A stretch of 64,000 bases of DNA from Desulfallas thermosapovorans DSM 6562 (GCF_008124625.1 NZ_VNHM01000001.1:248001-312000); one strand, 5' to 3'; counted from the stretch's first letter, positions 18,847 to 27,185 are shown. The notes: generated by a model from the sequence alone, not told the origin. Made by a program: numbers and translations.

Positions 18847-19065
18847 ATGGATACTGCGTGCGTATTATGCAACGGCCTGGAGAAGCTATTACCCCGTTGT
18901 CCCTGCGGCCATACTATGGTTGATGCCGGTCCCGTGACGGATTACAAGGGACCGTACAGCCCGTACTTCAACATGAGCTTTGAGGATGAATGCTGCCGGC
19001 ACCTGTTTACCTGTCCCGCCTGTGGAACGGACCGGGTAATGAGCATACCTTTGCGTAAAATATGA
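18847..19065 (+). CDS. small zinc-ribbon-like protein
   Basis: A 72-residue protein with Cys pairs at CVLC (residues 5-8), CPC (18-20), CC (near 49) and CPAC (near 56-59). These could bind zinc. It starts at an ATG after AGGAGG. The function is unknown and no family is recognised. It stands alone between the thiolase operon and another small gene. Confidence 0.6.
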   Translation: MDTACVLCNGLEKLLPRCPCGHTMVDAGPVTDYKGPYSPYFNMSFEDECCRHLFTCPACGTDRVMSIPLRKI

Positions 19066-19169
19066 ACAACCTATCTTTGCCAATCCCGGCAGGCCTCCAA
19101 ACTTTCACCATAGAAGTTTTGCGGCATATTATAGAGATATAATTATTTAGATAAAGGAGGCCGTGTAAT

Positions 19170-19424
19170 TTGTCCAATAGAAATGCCAATCCTTTTTCAT
19201 TGTTTCTAATTCTTATTTTACTGGTTCTCAGTACCGATAGCCAGGCCGATGTCAAACTGGGATTTGTCAGAGGACTGATCGACCAAACATCGCGTTCCTT
19301 AAGCACCCTGCGGGAAGGGATCACTGCTATGAATAACAGTTTTGAACATGCCCGCACCATGTTCATGAACATGAATGACACGAATTTGAATAACGAGAAC
19401 CATGAGTCCAATGAAACCCAATAA
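19170..19424 (+). CDS. small hypothetical protein with N-terminal hydrophobic segment
   Basis: An 84-residue protein from a TTG start nine bases after AAAGGAGG. Residues 9-21 are hydrophobic (FSLFLILILLVLS), followed by a polar helix and an Asn/Glu-rich tail. It may be membrane-attached, or a short sporulation or surface peptide. No family is recognised. It ends two bases before the convergent ferredoxin gene. Confidence 0.5.
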   Translation: MSNRNANPFSLFLILILLVLSTDSQADVKLGFVRGLIDQTSRSLSTLREGITAMNNSFEHARTMFMNMNDTNLNNENHESNETQ

Positions 19425-19425
19425 T

Positions 19426-19833
19426 TTAACCGTGAATCAGTGCAGGCAGGCACTTGGTGCATACCCAAAGGCTTTGCCCTTTTTTTCGGCATGGCAGAAC
19501 AGCTACCTCGTCTTCATTCCTGCCACAGTTGAAGCAGGCCTGGGGAATATATGTCCCCGGGTTTTGTTTTACATGCATCTCCACGGCGTGCTCATCAAAA
19601 TCGGGTGCTTCCCGGGTTTCCACGGACAGTGCCCCCCGGGGGCACACTCCGATACAAAAACCGGCCCCGTCACATAACTCCTCCCTGGTCACCTTAGCCT
19701 TGCCGTTTTCAATGGTAATGGCGCCTTCCACGCAAGGGCTTACACAAAGCCCGCAGCCGTTGCACTTTTCCTCGTCTATTTTAACTATTTGTCTTTTTGC
19801 CACGTTGTTCACCTCGCTAATATTTTCTGTCAT
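19426..19833 (-). CDS. 4Fe-4S ferredoxin with a C-terminal cysteine-rich tail
   Basis: An electron carrier with two iron-sulfur motifs. The first is C-x2-C-x2-C-x3-C (KCNGCGLCVSPC). The second is C-x2-A-x2-C-x3-CP (CDGAGFCIGVCP), in which one Cys is replaced by Ala; this CDG-x-G-x-C form is common in a known subfamily. A tail with CFNC, a single C and CTKC could form a further metal site. The ATG at 19833 has AAGGGG upstream, and a GTG at 19803 has GAGGTG six bases upstream, giving MAKRQIVKIDEEKC. Either start is possible. A CRP-like palindrome lies about 50-70 bases upstream. Confidence 0.88.
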   Translation of the reverse strand: MTENISEVNNVAKRQIVKIDEEKCNGCGLCVSPCVEGAITIENGKAKVTREELCDGAGFCIGVCPRGALSVETREAPDFDEHAVEMHVKQNPGTYIPQACFNCGRNEDEVAVLPCRKKGQSLWVCTKCLPALIHG

Positions 19834-19883
19834 TAATATACCCCTTTGGGCTACTGTTTAAAGTAATATTGCCCCCATTAAAA

Positions 19884-19901
19884 GTGTGATATTGATCACA
19901 C
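19884..19901. promoter_or_regulatory. CRP/FNR-type palindrome upstream of the ferredoxin gene
   Basis: GTGTGATATTGATCACAC has 7-base inverted arms around four bases and fits the TGTGA-N6-TCACA pattern of CRP/FNR-superfamily regulators. It lies about 51-68 bases upstream of the ferredoxin ATG. Which regulator binds, if any, cannot be told. Confidence 0.6.
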
Positions 19902-19920
19902 CCGGGGCTTGCGTGAGCGA

Positions 19921-19980
19921 CGCAAGCCAGCCGGCGTAGAGATTTTAAACGAATCTCGCACGGATCTTTCGAACAGTTCC
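19921..19980 (-). repeat. dispersed intergenic repeat, copy 4 (partial)
   Basis: The minus strand reads GGAACTGTTCGAAAG, then AATCTCTACGCCGGCTGGC, matching the core of copies at 5643, 22711 and 36087. The distal end is replaced by a GC-rich hairpin GCTTGCGT/ACGCAAGC (about 19906-19926). Confidence 0.6.
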
Positions 19981-21192
19981 CTAGAGTGTATAATAGTCCA
20001 AAACCCGGATCACCGCCGTAATTACATCATCCACATCCCGGTCGGTCATAGCGGGGTATAAAGGCAGGGTTAACAAACGATTATACAGTTCCTCGGCCTG
20101 CAGGCAAAGGCTGCCTTCCAAAGTGCACACGTCGGGGTGGCCAATCCACAGGTAGTAAGGGTGTAAAAATACCGGCAGGTAATGTACGCCCACTTCAATG
20201 TTTTCCGCCCGCAGAGCATAAAAAATATCCGAGCGGCTGGCTTTGAGATTCTCCAAACGCAGCGCCAGCAGGTAATAGTGCCAGGTGGAGCGGCCCCGGG
20301 GATTTTGTTCCGGCAGCACCACGGCCGGGTGACCGGCCAAAGCCCGGTTATATTTTTCCGCAATGGCGGTGCGCCGGGCAATAAATTCCTCGGCCCGGGC
20401 CAATTGACCAATACCAAGGGCGGCCTGCATTTCAGTCATCCGGTAGTTATAACCCCGGTCTTGCATTTCCACCCGCCATGGCCCCTCGGGCCTGGCCAGT
20501 TTTTGGGGATCGCGGACCATACCGTTTTCCCGGAATATCAGCATCCACTGGTAAAATTCCTCGGAGTCGGTGGTTACCACGCCGCCCTCCCCCGTATAAC
20601 AATGCTGGGGATCGCTAAAACTAAACACCGTCAAATCACTTAAAGCGCCGATTTTTTGTCCGCCATATTCACCGCCCAAAGCATGGGCGGCATCCTCTAT
20701 AACAATGAGGTTATGCTCCCGGGCCAGCCTGTGTAGCGCTTCCATGTTGCAGGGATTACCGGCAAAATGTACCGGTATCAGTGCTGCGGTGCGGCTGCTT
20801 ATTTTTGTCGCCACCACCCCGGGATCAATATTAAATGTGGCGCTGTCTATATCGGCAAAGGTGTGTATGCCCCCCTGGTATAGAATACAATTGGCGGTGG
20901 CGGGGTGGGTCAGCGGTGAAGTGATAACCTCCTCCTGGTGACCGACTGCAGCGGACATCAGGGCAATATGCAGCCCCGCTGCGCCGGAAGATACCGCCAC
21001 GGCATACCTGGCACCAACATACTTCGCCACAGCCCTTTCAAATTTTTGCACGGTTTCACCACAGCCCAGTTTTCCCCCGCGCAGCACCCCGGTTACCGCC
21101 AGTATATCGTTCTCATGTACCGAAGCCTCTGCCAGCGGCAAAGAATTTTCCCGTACCGGTTTTCCCCCGGCAACAGCAGGTTTATCGATCAT
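19981..21192 (-). CDS. DegT/DnrJ/EryC1/StrS family protein lacking the catalytic lysine
   Basis: A 403-residue fold-type I PLP protein of the sugar aminotransferase family. Family segments are LRGGKLGCGETVQKFE, VSSGAAGLHIAL near residue 68, PVHFAGNPCNM near 140, VIEDAAHALG with D167 that pairs with the PLP pyridine nitrogen, and FSF-...-TGEGG at 190-204. In active aminotransferases the PLP lysine lies six residues after F190; here Q196 occupies that position (FSFSDPQHCYTGEGG). It may be a non-transaminating or inactive homologue. ATG 21192 follows AGAGGGGG. No sugar-nucleotide genes are adjacent. Confidence 0.85.
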   Translation of the reverse strand: MIDKPAVAGGKPVRENSLPLAEASVHENDILAVTGVLRGGKLGCGETVQKFERAVAKYVGARYAVAVSSGAAGLHIALMSAAVGHQEEVITSPLTHPATANCILYQGGIHTFADIDSATFNIDPGVVATKISSRTAALIPVHFAGNPCNMEALHRLAREHNLIVIEDAAHALGGEYGGQKIGALSDLTVFSFSDPQHCYTGEGGVVTTDSEEFYQWMLIFRENGMVRDPQKLARPEGPWRVEMQDRGYNYRMTEMQAALGIGQLARAEEFIARRTAIAEKYNRALAGHPAVVLPEQNPRGRSTWHYYLLALRLENLKASRSDIFYALRAENIEVGVHYLPVFLHPYYLWIGHPDVCTLEGSLCLQAEELYNRLLTLPLYPAMTDRDVDDVITAVIRVLDYYTL

Positions 21193-21285
21193 CTTTTCCC
21201 CCTCTGATTAAACCAGGCATACGCGCCTGTTAATAAATGATTTCGATGGCAAGTATATTATTAGCACATATTTCAGGAGCTGAAA

Positions 21286-22686
21286 ATGATTACTTCCTCC
21301 AAAAGCGAATTTTTTTTCAGTGTGTTAATGGCCATCGCCGGAGCGGTGCTGTTAATCAGCCTGTTCGGACACATGCAGTTTAATATCGAAGCCCTCCAGT
21401 TTCGAGTATCGGCGCAGATTAGTGAAAAGGGTTACACCGTAGTGGAATTACCGCCCCTGGGTACCGTGCGCGCCCACACCCACAACGCACCACTGTCTTT
21501 GTCGGTACGGCTGGAAAATATCGACTTGCAGTCAATACAGCGTTTTTTGAACCACAACACGGGCCGCGACGAAATTATCCAGCAAAGCAAAACGGTACTG
21601 CGGCAGGTGGCTGCGGTATTTATTGCCAAGCTGCTGGCCTTGGCCCTGCTGGGCGGAGTGACGGGTGTTTTTATCACCCGTAAGGGCAGCCCCCCCAAAT
21701 ATATCGCCGGTGCACTGGCCGGCATGATACTGGCAGGGGGTTTACTGGCTGCCACATACTTCACCTATGACAGCAGCGCCTTTCGCAACCCTCAGTACTC
21801 GGGCGTTTTGCGTATGGCCCCGTGGATGGTCAACCTGGCCCAGGAAACCTTCGGCAAAATTGAGCTCCTGGGTGAAAACCTGTCCATCATAGCCGAAAAT
21901 CTTAATCAAATTTATGAACGGGTGGACAGTTTACAGCCCATTGGAAATGAAACCGAAGAATTTAAAATATTGCATATATCCGACCTGCATAATAACCCGG
22001 CCGGTATGGATTTCGTACTGCAGGTGGCCGGGCTGTTTGGGGCCGATATGATCATTGATACCGGAGATATCACTGATTTTGGTACTCCGCTGGAAACAGT
22101 GCTGCTGGAACAATTAAACCATATTGATATACCCTACTTTTTTATTCCCGGCAATCACGATGCGCCGGCCATTACGGAAAAGATGGAGCAAATACCCAAC
22201 GTTACCGTGGTAAAGGGATTGGTGGAAAAATACGGGCTGACCTTTTACGGGGTGCCTGATCCGTCCTCCACCACCAGCGCAGTGACACCGCCCGACTTAA
22301 GCACCATACCCAGGCTGACCCGGCAAGTACAGGAAAGCATCGATCAGCTGGGGCCGGAAAAGGTGGATATCGCACTGCTGCACAATGATAAAATGGCCCG
22401 CTCACTGGCCGGTTATGTGCCGGTGATACTGTTCGGACACAACCACCGGATGGAGATACACCAACAAGGGGGCAGTATTTTGATTAACGCGGGCACCTCC
22501 GGCGCGGCGGGTTTGCGGGGATTACAAACCAAACAAATACCCTATTCCGTAGTGCTGCTGCATTTCCACCCCGGTGAAACAGGTAAAAAGCGTCTGGTGG
22601 CGGCGGATACCATTTCAGTTAGCAATCTGGAACAAGGGTTTACCCTGAACAGGATCAGGTTCGACATCCCGCCGGAACCGGATTAA
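21286..22686 (+). CDS. membrane-anchored calcineurin-like metallophosphoesterase
   Basis: A 466-residue protein. Residues 10-30 are a membrane helix, followed by an extracytoplasmic segment and two more helices (about 110-130 and 138-160). The C-terminal metallophosphoesterase domain has the metal-binding motifs DLH (HISDLHNNP, near 228), GDITD (near 258), GNHD (near 286), and GHNH (near 386). The substrate is unknown; such proteins often act on phospholipids, nucleotides or cell-wall intermediates. AGGAG lies ahead of the ATG at 21286. It is a single gene followed by a dispersed repeat. Confidence 0.85.
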   Translation: MITSSKSEFFFSVLMAIAGAVLLISLFGHMQFNIEALQFRVSAQISEKGYTVVELPPLGTVRAHTHNAPLSLSVRLENIDLQSIQRFLNHNTGRDEIIQQSKTVLRQVAAVFIAKLLALALLGGVTGVFITRKGSPPKYIAGALAGMILAGGLLAATYFTYDSSAFRNPQYSGVLRMAPWMVNLAQETFGKIELLGENLSIIAENLNQIYERVDSLQPIGNETEEFKILHISDLHNNPAGMDFVLQVAGLFGADMIIDTGDITDFGTPLETVLLEQLNHIDIPYFFIPGNHDAPAITEKMEQIPNVTVVKGLVEKYGLTFYGVPDPSSTTSAVTPPDLSTIPRLTRQVQESIDQLGPEKVDIALLHNDKMARSLAGYVPVILFGHNHRMEIHQQGGSILINAGTSGAAGLRGLQTKQIPYSVVLLHFHPGETGKKRLVAADTISVSNLEQGFTLNRIRFDIPPEPD

Positions 22687-22710
22687 TATTTCATATTATA
22701 TTTAAGTTTA

Positions 22711-22798
22711 AGGGGCTGTATAAAAAATCCGCCCAAGTTTCACTTATAACCTCTACGTTGGCTGGCATTTGCGATGCTTACGCAGGTGCCTGCTTTTG
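22711..22798 (+). repeat. dispersed intergenic repeat, copy 2
   Basis: Starts GGGGCTGTATAAAAAATCC and contains TCACTTATAACCTCTACGTTGGCTGGCATTTGCG-like core sequence (22741-22773) and GCCTGCTTTT near the end. It matches the copies at 5643, 19921 and 36087. It sits just after the metallophosphoesterase stop. Confidence 0.65.
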
Positions 22799-22913
22799 GG
22801 ATAAACTATTTAAAGGCAATTTATTTTCAGAGGCAGGTTTTTTCCAAACAAGCCAGAAATAATTTACAGCGGTAAAAAAAGCGCGTCAGCATAGCAAGGA
22901 GAGTGAATTATTA

Positions 22914-24107
22914 ATGCCCATAGCCCAGAAAATAGAAACTTCCCTGTCCAATTCATCCTGGATCCGCAGGATGTTTGAAGAAGGGGAGAAATTACGTAAA
23001 ATTTACGGAGCCGAAAAGGTATATGATTTTACCCTGGGCAACCCCGACGTGGAACCTCCCGAGGCATTCCACCGGGAGCTGCGGAAAATCGCCGCCGACC
23101 CGGTACCGGGCATGCACAGGTACATGAGCAACGCCGGTTACGAAGAAACCAGGCAAGCCATAGCCGGTGTACTGGCGGAGGATACCGGCCGGCCTGTAAC
23201 CCCCGGTCACATTGTCATGACCTGCGGGGCCGGCGGCGGGCTTAACGTGGTTTTAAAAACGCTGCTCAACCCCGGCGAGGAGGTAATCGTCACCACCCCC
23301 TACTTTGTGGAATACAGGTTTTACGTGGATAACCACGGCGGCCGGATAAAGGAAGTACCCACCAAAGCTGATTTTCAGCTGGATACGGCAGCCCTGGCCG
23401 AAGCCATCGGACCCAATACCCGGGCCATTATCATCAATTCGCCCAACAACCCCTCGGGCGCGGTTTACCCCGCCGAAACCCTGGCAGAGCTGGGCAGGCT
23501 GCTGGAACAGAAGGAACGGGAACTGGGTACGCCGGTCTACCTGATTTCCGACGAACCCTACGCTAAAATTGTATATGAGGGCACCACCGTGCCCAATGTA
23601 TTTAACTATATTAAAAACTCCATTATAGTTACTTCCCACAGCAAGGATCTGGCACTGCCCGGTGAACGTATCGGTTACATCGCATTAAACCCGGATATCG
23701 AGGACAGTGAGCTTATCTTCGACGGGCTGGTATTTTGCAATCGCACTCTGGGCTTCGTCAACGCCCCTGCCCTAATCCAGCGTTTGATTACACCGCTGCA
23801 ACGTCAAAGTGTAGATATTGCGGCTTATCAGGAAAAAAGGGACGTTATTTATAAACACCTTACCGAGCTGGGATTTGAGGTAACCAAACCCATGGGTGCA
23901 TTTTACTTCTTCCCCCGCTGCCCCATTGAGGACGATGTGGAATTTGTACGCCGGGCCCAGAAATACAATTTACTGCTGGTTCCCGGCAGCGGATTCGGAC
24001 TGCCGGGACATTTCAGGCTTTCCTACTGCATGGACATGCAGGTTATCAAAAGAGGTTTGCCCGCCTTCACAGAGCTTGCCCGGGAATTCAATTTAACCGG
24101 TAAGTAA
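22914..24107 (+). CDS. class I/II pyridoxal-phosphate aminotransferase
   Basis: A 397-residue aminotransferase. Motifs are FTLGNPDVEPP near residue 39, GAGGGLNVVLKTLL for cofactor binding near 105, INSPNNPSGAVYP near 170, SDEPYAKIVYEG near 210, and SHSKDLALPGERIGYIA with the PLP lysine near 242. It resembles aspartate- or alanine-type enzymes, but the substrate is not certain. The ATG follows AAGGAGAGTG. It is a single gene with a terminator. Confidence 0.88.
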   Translation: MPIAQKIETSLSNSSWIRRMFEEGEKLRKIYGAEKVYDFTLGNPDVEPPEAFHRELRKIAADPVPGMHRYMSNAGYEETRQAIAGVLAEDTGRPVTPGHIVMTCGAGGGLNVVLKTLLNPGEEVIVTTPYFVEYRFYVDNHGGRIKEVPTKADFQLDTAALAEAIGPNTRAIIINSPNNPSGAVYPAETLAELGRLLEQKERELGTPVYLISDEPYAKIVYEGTTVPNVFNYIKNSIIVTSHSKDLALPGERIGYIALNPDIEDSELIFDGLVFCNRTLGFVNAPALIQRLITPLQRQSVDIAAYQEKRDVIYKHLTELGFEVTKPMGAFYFFPRCPIEDDVEFVRRAQKYNLLLVPGSGFGLPGHFRLSYCMDMQVIKRGLPAFTELAREFNLTGK

Positions 24108-24168
24108 GCACCCTGTTTTACCACAAGCTGTTCATCTAATAACAATAAATAAGGGGTTATTGCATAAC

Positions 24169-24205
24169 GGGCTGGAGATGCATGGCCACTTCAGCCCTTT
24201 TTTCT
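24169..24205 (+). terminator. terminator of the aminotransferase gene
   Basis: GGGCTGGAG pairs with CTTCAGCCC and is followed by TTTTTTC. Confidence 0.85.
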
Positions 24206-24210
24206 TTAAA

Positions 24211-24246
24211 AAACAAACCGCGAGTTCCGGAGAACCCGCAGTTGCG
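24211..24246 (-). terminator. terminator of the small gene at 24312-24470
   Basis: On the minus strand GCGGGTTC pairs with GAACTCGC around TCCG and is followed by GGTTTGTTTTTT. Confidence 0.75.
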
Positions 24247-24311
24247 GTACAGTTAAGTTACGCGACCGGCCAAACCAAATAATAAAAATTATTACGAACA
24301 GCCTGTTAACA

Positions 24312-24470
24312 TCAAAAACCGTATTTTTTTTGTTTGGTTGTAAGGTTATTGGGTGGAGTCTTATAGGGGTTTTGCCGCAATGCTTTGCCCTTTTCATCTT
24401 TATCCCACAGCCTGGCGGGAGATTCCCCGCGTACCAACTCGTGCTTAAAAGTATCTTTTAAACCGGGCAT
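24312..24470 (-). CDS. 52-residue hypothetical protein
   Basis: A short open frame, MPGLKDTFKHELVRGESPAR at the start and NNLTTKQKKYGF at the end, rich in charged residues. The ATG at 24470 has AGGTGGTG six bases upstream and the frame is followed by its own terminator at 24211-24246. These signals make it a likely real gene. No family is recognised and no function is proposed. Confidence 0.55.
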   Translation of the reverse strand: MPGLKDTFKHELVRGESPARLWDKDEKGKALRQNPYKTPPNNLTTKQKKYGF

Positions 24471-24532
24471 TGTCATCACCACCTGTAGTTAATTTTTATT
24501 ATTTTGCCTCACTCCAGGTGGCTGATACAATG

Positions 24533-24563
24533 AAAAAATCCCCGAAACGTAAAAAATCCGGGG
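24533..24563 (-). terminator. terminator of the gene at 24628-24960
   Basis: On the minus strand CCCCG pairs with CGGGG around an AT-rich loop and is followed by ATTTTTTC. Confidence 0.65.
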
Positions 24564-24627
24564 AATGGGGAACGTACCATATTAAACTTACTGTTTAGAT
24601 AACAAGTATATAAAAGGTTGGTGTGGA

Positions 24628-24960
24628 TTAGTTTTCTTCTTCGGTGAGCAATATTATTTTTTCGTGCATGTGCAGGTTTAACTGCTCCAGCACTTTTTTC
24701 AGCGACTCGGCATCCCGCAGAAAAAAGCCGCTTTCCCACCGGTCCACCAGATATGCAATAAACTCCAGGTAACCATGGATCATGGTGAGTGTATACAAAT
24801 CTTTAAACCGGTTATTATTTGCCGGCTGGCAGTTACGCTCGGGAGAATTTTTATGGGTCAGTGTAAAGTTGGACAATGTTTCATCGTCCCTGGCCCAGGT
24901 AAGAATCCCTTCGTGAACAGCAACTTCTTCCCCACAAATATCACAAACAAACCTGGACAT
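24628..24960 (-). CDS. hypothetical protein with an N-terminal CxxC motif
   Basis: A 110-residue protein starting MSRFVCDICGEEVAVHEGIL. The CDIC pair with H41-type and C49-type residues further on (LTHKNSPERNC) could bind zinc. The C-terminal half is helical with acidic ends. GGGGGGAG precedes the ATG at 24960; an upstream in-frame start at 24990 overlaps this site. The function is unknown. Confidence 0.6.
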   Translation of the reverse strand: MSRFVCDICGEEVAVHEGILTWARDDETLSNFTLTHKNSPERNCQPANNNRFKDLYTLTMIHGYLEFIAYLVDRWESGFFLRDAESLKKVLEQLNLHMHEKIILLTEEEN

Positions 24961-25132
24961 CAAAATATACTCCCCCCTTAAAAAAGACATGAAGAATTCC
25001 CTATGCTATAATATATCATAATACAGGCAAGGTAACCAGAACCTAAAATACGGCAGTCACCATAACCGAATCGGCTGCTGTATGTGTATCCATTTGTTTA
25101 ACGTTTTATTCCTGGGAGGTCATAACCTGACA

Positions 25133-25981
25133 ATGCTGCAATGGTACATTGAAGACGCCGGGGGAGGCTGCAGGGCATTTTCCGAAGTGCTGGTACTGGT
25201 CTGTGAACAACCCCGGCGAATATATAAAAGATATCTACCCCTTACCTGGGACAATAAACTGAGCATGGAAGAAGTGGCCCGCCGAAAAGTACTGGAAATG
25301 ATGCGGGAAGCCGGGGTAAGCCGGAATGACCGCCTTTACGTCTGCTCCGGTAATATTTTTTTCGGGTTGCATAAATGGCTCACTGAAAACGGTTACCAAT
25401 GGGAGACCGCAAAAATGGAGGGTCTGGCCCACGAAGTGGCCGAAAGTATTTTTCAACAACAAATAATAGCAGCGGGTTTTCCGGCCGATATAAAACTTGA
25501 AGAACGCAACTACCGGGATTATTATCGTCAAGTTGATGCCTGGATAAAGGAAGACCCCGCCCGGGCTAAATATATAAAGGACATGAAGGTGCGCTGTAAA
25601 CCCGATCACACGCGCTACCTGCTTAAGGGCAACGCCGGTAGTGCCCGCACCTGTTCCCGCTGCCGTAAAAAAATAATGCCCTATAGTCCCATTGTTCACT
25701 ACCGTTTCAGGGAACAGGGCAAAAAAAAGAGCCGGTTTTTTCATCCCGGCTGTTCACCGGTTAAACCACATAAAAACAAACTACACCAGGTTCATATTCA
25801 CTGGCGGGGCCAAGAACTGCAAGGGGTTGTTTTACCGGCCCGGGAACCCCTCCCCTGCATGGTGTGCGGCCGGGAAGTACCCGCCGGCACCAGAGCGGTA
25901 TATGCCTGCAGGGACAAAGAGATTGTTTTCGGACACCCGGCATGTTTTGAGCACACCGGCAAAAATAACGGCAATGCATAG
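25133..25981 (+). CDS. hypothetical protein with two PARP-type-like zinc-finger motifs
   Basis: A 282-residue protein. The N-terminal 170 residues (LQWYIEDAGGGC..., then DRLYVCSGNIFFGLHKWLTE) match nothing I recognise. The C-terminal part has two similar cysteine modules: C-x2-C-x26-H-x2-C (CSRCRKKI...FFHPGC, about residues 180-215) and C-x2-C-x22-H-x2-C (CMVCGREV...FGHPACF, about 245-275). This spacing and the FH-x-x-C ending resemble PARP-type zinc fingers, which read DNA breaks in eukaryotes; that is a pattern comparison only. GGGAGG lies ahead of the ATG at 25133 with a long gap, so the start is not certain. Confidence 0.55.
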   Translation: MLQWYIEDAGGGCRAFSEVLVLVCEQPRRIYKRYLPLTWDNKLSMEEVARRKVLEMMREAGVSRNDRLYVCSGNIFFGLHKWLTENGYQWETAKMEGLAHEVAESIFQQQIIAAGFPADIKLEERNYRDYYRQVDAWIKEDPARAKYIKDMKVRCKPDHTRYLLKGNAGSARTCSRCRKKIMPYSPIVHYRFREQGKKKSRFFHPGCSPVKPHKNKLHQVHIHWRGQELQGVVLPAREPLPCMVCGREVPAGTRAVYACRDKEIVFGHPACFEHTGKNNGNA

Positions 25982-25986
25982 CTAAA

Positions 25987-26709
25987 TCAGTACGAAACAA
26001 TCAACCGGGGCGTAAAGTTAAGATAATCAGCACTGGTTAAATGAAAATTTATGCCCCAAGCCCGGTCGGGCAACCGGTACCGGCAGGCTTTGGCATGTAA
26101 GTGACCGTAAACCACCGTTGCCACTTCATATTTTTGCAGCAATTCTATAAAACCCGAATAATCGTGTTTTTCATTGGTGGGCATATAGTGCATCATCACC
26201 AATTTAGGCCCCGCCTGAGCGCTTCGTAATGAGTTTTCCAGCCGGATCAATTCCCGGCGATATATTTTTTCGTCCTCCTCCTTGAAGTAAGCACCGTTTG
26301 GGCAAAGCCAACCCCGGGTGCCGCAGATGTTGATTCCGTCCAGTTCAACATGATCATTTTGTATTAAATGCACATTGGACGGTACCGCTGCCCTGGCCCG
26401 GGAAATGCTCTGCCACCAGTAATCATGGTTACCCTGTACACAAATCAACCGCCCCGGTAATGAACCCAGGTAATCGAAATCCGTACGGGCTTCATCAAGC
26501 CGCATAGCCCAGGATATATCCCCCGGCACCAGCACCACATCATCCTCCTTTACCAGCCGGTGCCAATTCTCATAAATCCGGCGCGCGTGATTATGCCAGG
26601 TTTTGTCCAAATCCACCATGGGTTTGTACTCCCGGTTTGCATCCCAATTATCCACATGCAGGGCACCTGTGAAGGAAAGGTGCAAATCAGCGATGGCGAA
26701 TATCCTCAA
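25987..26709 (-). CDS. calcineurin-like metallophosphoesterase
   Basis: A 240-residue cytoplasmic phosphoesterase. Metal-binding motifs are in order: ADLHLS at residue 7, GDISWAM near 63, GNHDYWW near 93, MHYMP near 172 and YGHLHA near 200. The pattern WAMRLDEA and GTRGW is seen in a conserved Firmicutes group of unknown substrate. The ATG at 26709 begins MRIFAIADLHL. It converges with the zinc-finger-like gene, six bases from its stop. Confidence 0.82.
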   Translation of the reverse strand: MRIFAIADLHLSFTGALHVDNWDANREYKPMVDLDKTWHNHARRIYENWHRLVKEDDVVLVPGDISWAMRLDEARTDFDYLGSLPGRLICVQGNHDYWWQSISRARAAVPSNVHLIQNDHVELDGINICGTRGWLCPNGAYFKEEDEKIYRRELIRLENSLRSAQAGPKLVMMHYMPTNEKHDYSGFIELLQKYEVATVVYGHLHAKACRYRLPDRAWGINFHLTSADYLNFTPRLIVSY

Positions 26710-26877
26710 TTAATAAATCCCCCTGTGTAAACTCCCGGTGAAAAATCATCCGATGGAGATGTGATGATTATTCTTTTCGCCTGCCAGGATATTTATTCCT
26801 GCATTTCAACAGTGATAATTATGTTGCCAAAAACCCTTTCCCACAAAGGATAAAGGCTTTTTGGCGCCATAATTAAG

Positions 26878-26904
26878 AATCCCCTGCGCAGCCCACAGGG
26901 GATT
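26878..26904 (-). terminator. terminator-like hairpin after the small membrane peptide genes
   Basis: AATCCCCTG pairs with CAGGGGATT. On the minus strand it follows the stop at 26928 and is followed by CTTAATTATGG. A second inverted repeat, GCCAAAAA/TTTTTGGC, lies at about 26826-26864. Confidence 0.6.
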
Positions 26905-26927
26905 ACCATGCAAACCGGTGGATATGA

Positions 26928-27038
26928 TTATTTTTTACTGGCGCCGTATACACCGTAACCCATGCCAAAGACCAGCAGGATCAGAATTAAGAACAAAATG
27001 AAGCTGCCGTCAAAATATGTGCCACCACCGTAAGCCAT
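26928..27038 (-). CDS. YjcZ-like small membrane peptide, paralogue 1
   Basis: A 36-residue peptide: MAYGGGTYFDGS, a hydrophobic helix FILFLILILLVFG, then MGYGVYGASKK. The ATG at 27038 has GGAGGGGTG upstream. The glycine/tyrosine-rich start and single helix resemble the YjcZ-type sporulation peptides of Bacillus. Its paralogues lie at 27087-27185 and 28462-28575. The function is unknown; a spore-membrane or coat role is an inference. Confidence 0.7.
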   Translation of the reverse strand: MAYGGGTYFDGSFILFLILILLVFGMGYGVYGASKK

Positions 27039-27086
27039 TATTCACCCCTCCTTTTTTGTTATAAACATTAAATGGTTGCTTAACTA

Positions 27087-27185
27087 TTAAGCACCCCATC
27101 CATAGAAGCCCATGCCGAATACCAGCAGGATCAGAATCAGAAATAGAATGAAGCTACCATCAAAATAAGTACCTTTACCCGACAT
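27087..27185 (-). CDS. YjcZ-like small membrane peptide, paralogue 2
   Basis: A 32-residue peptide, MSGKGTYFDGS followed by FILFLILILLVFG and MGFYGWGA. It shares TYFDGSFILFLILILLVFG with paralogue 1, so the two arose by tandem duplication. AGGAG lies ahead of the ATG at 27185. Nothing else is seen between it and the acyltransferase-like gene at 27330. Confidence 0.7.
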   Translation of the reverse strand: MSGKGTYFDGSFILFLILILLVFGMGFYGWGA

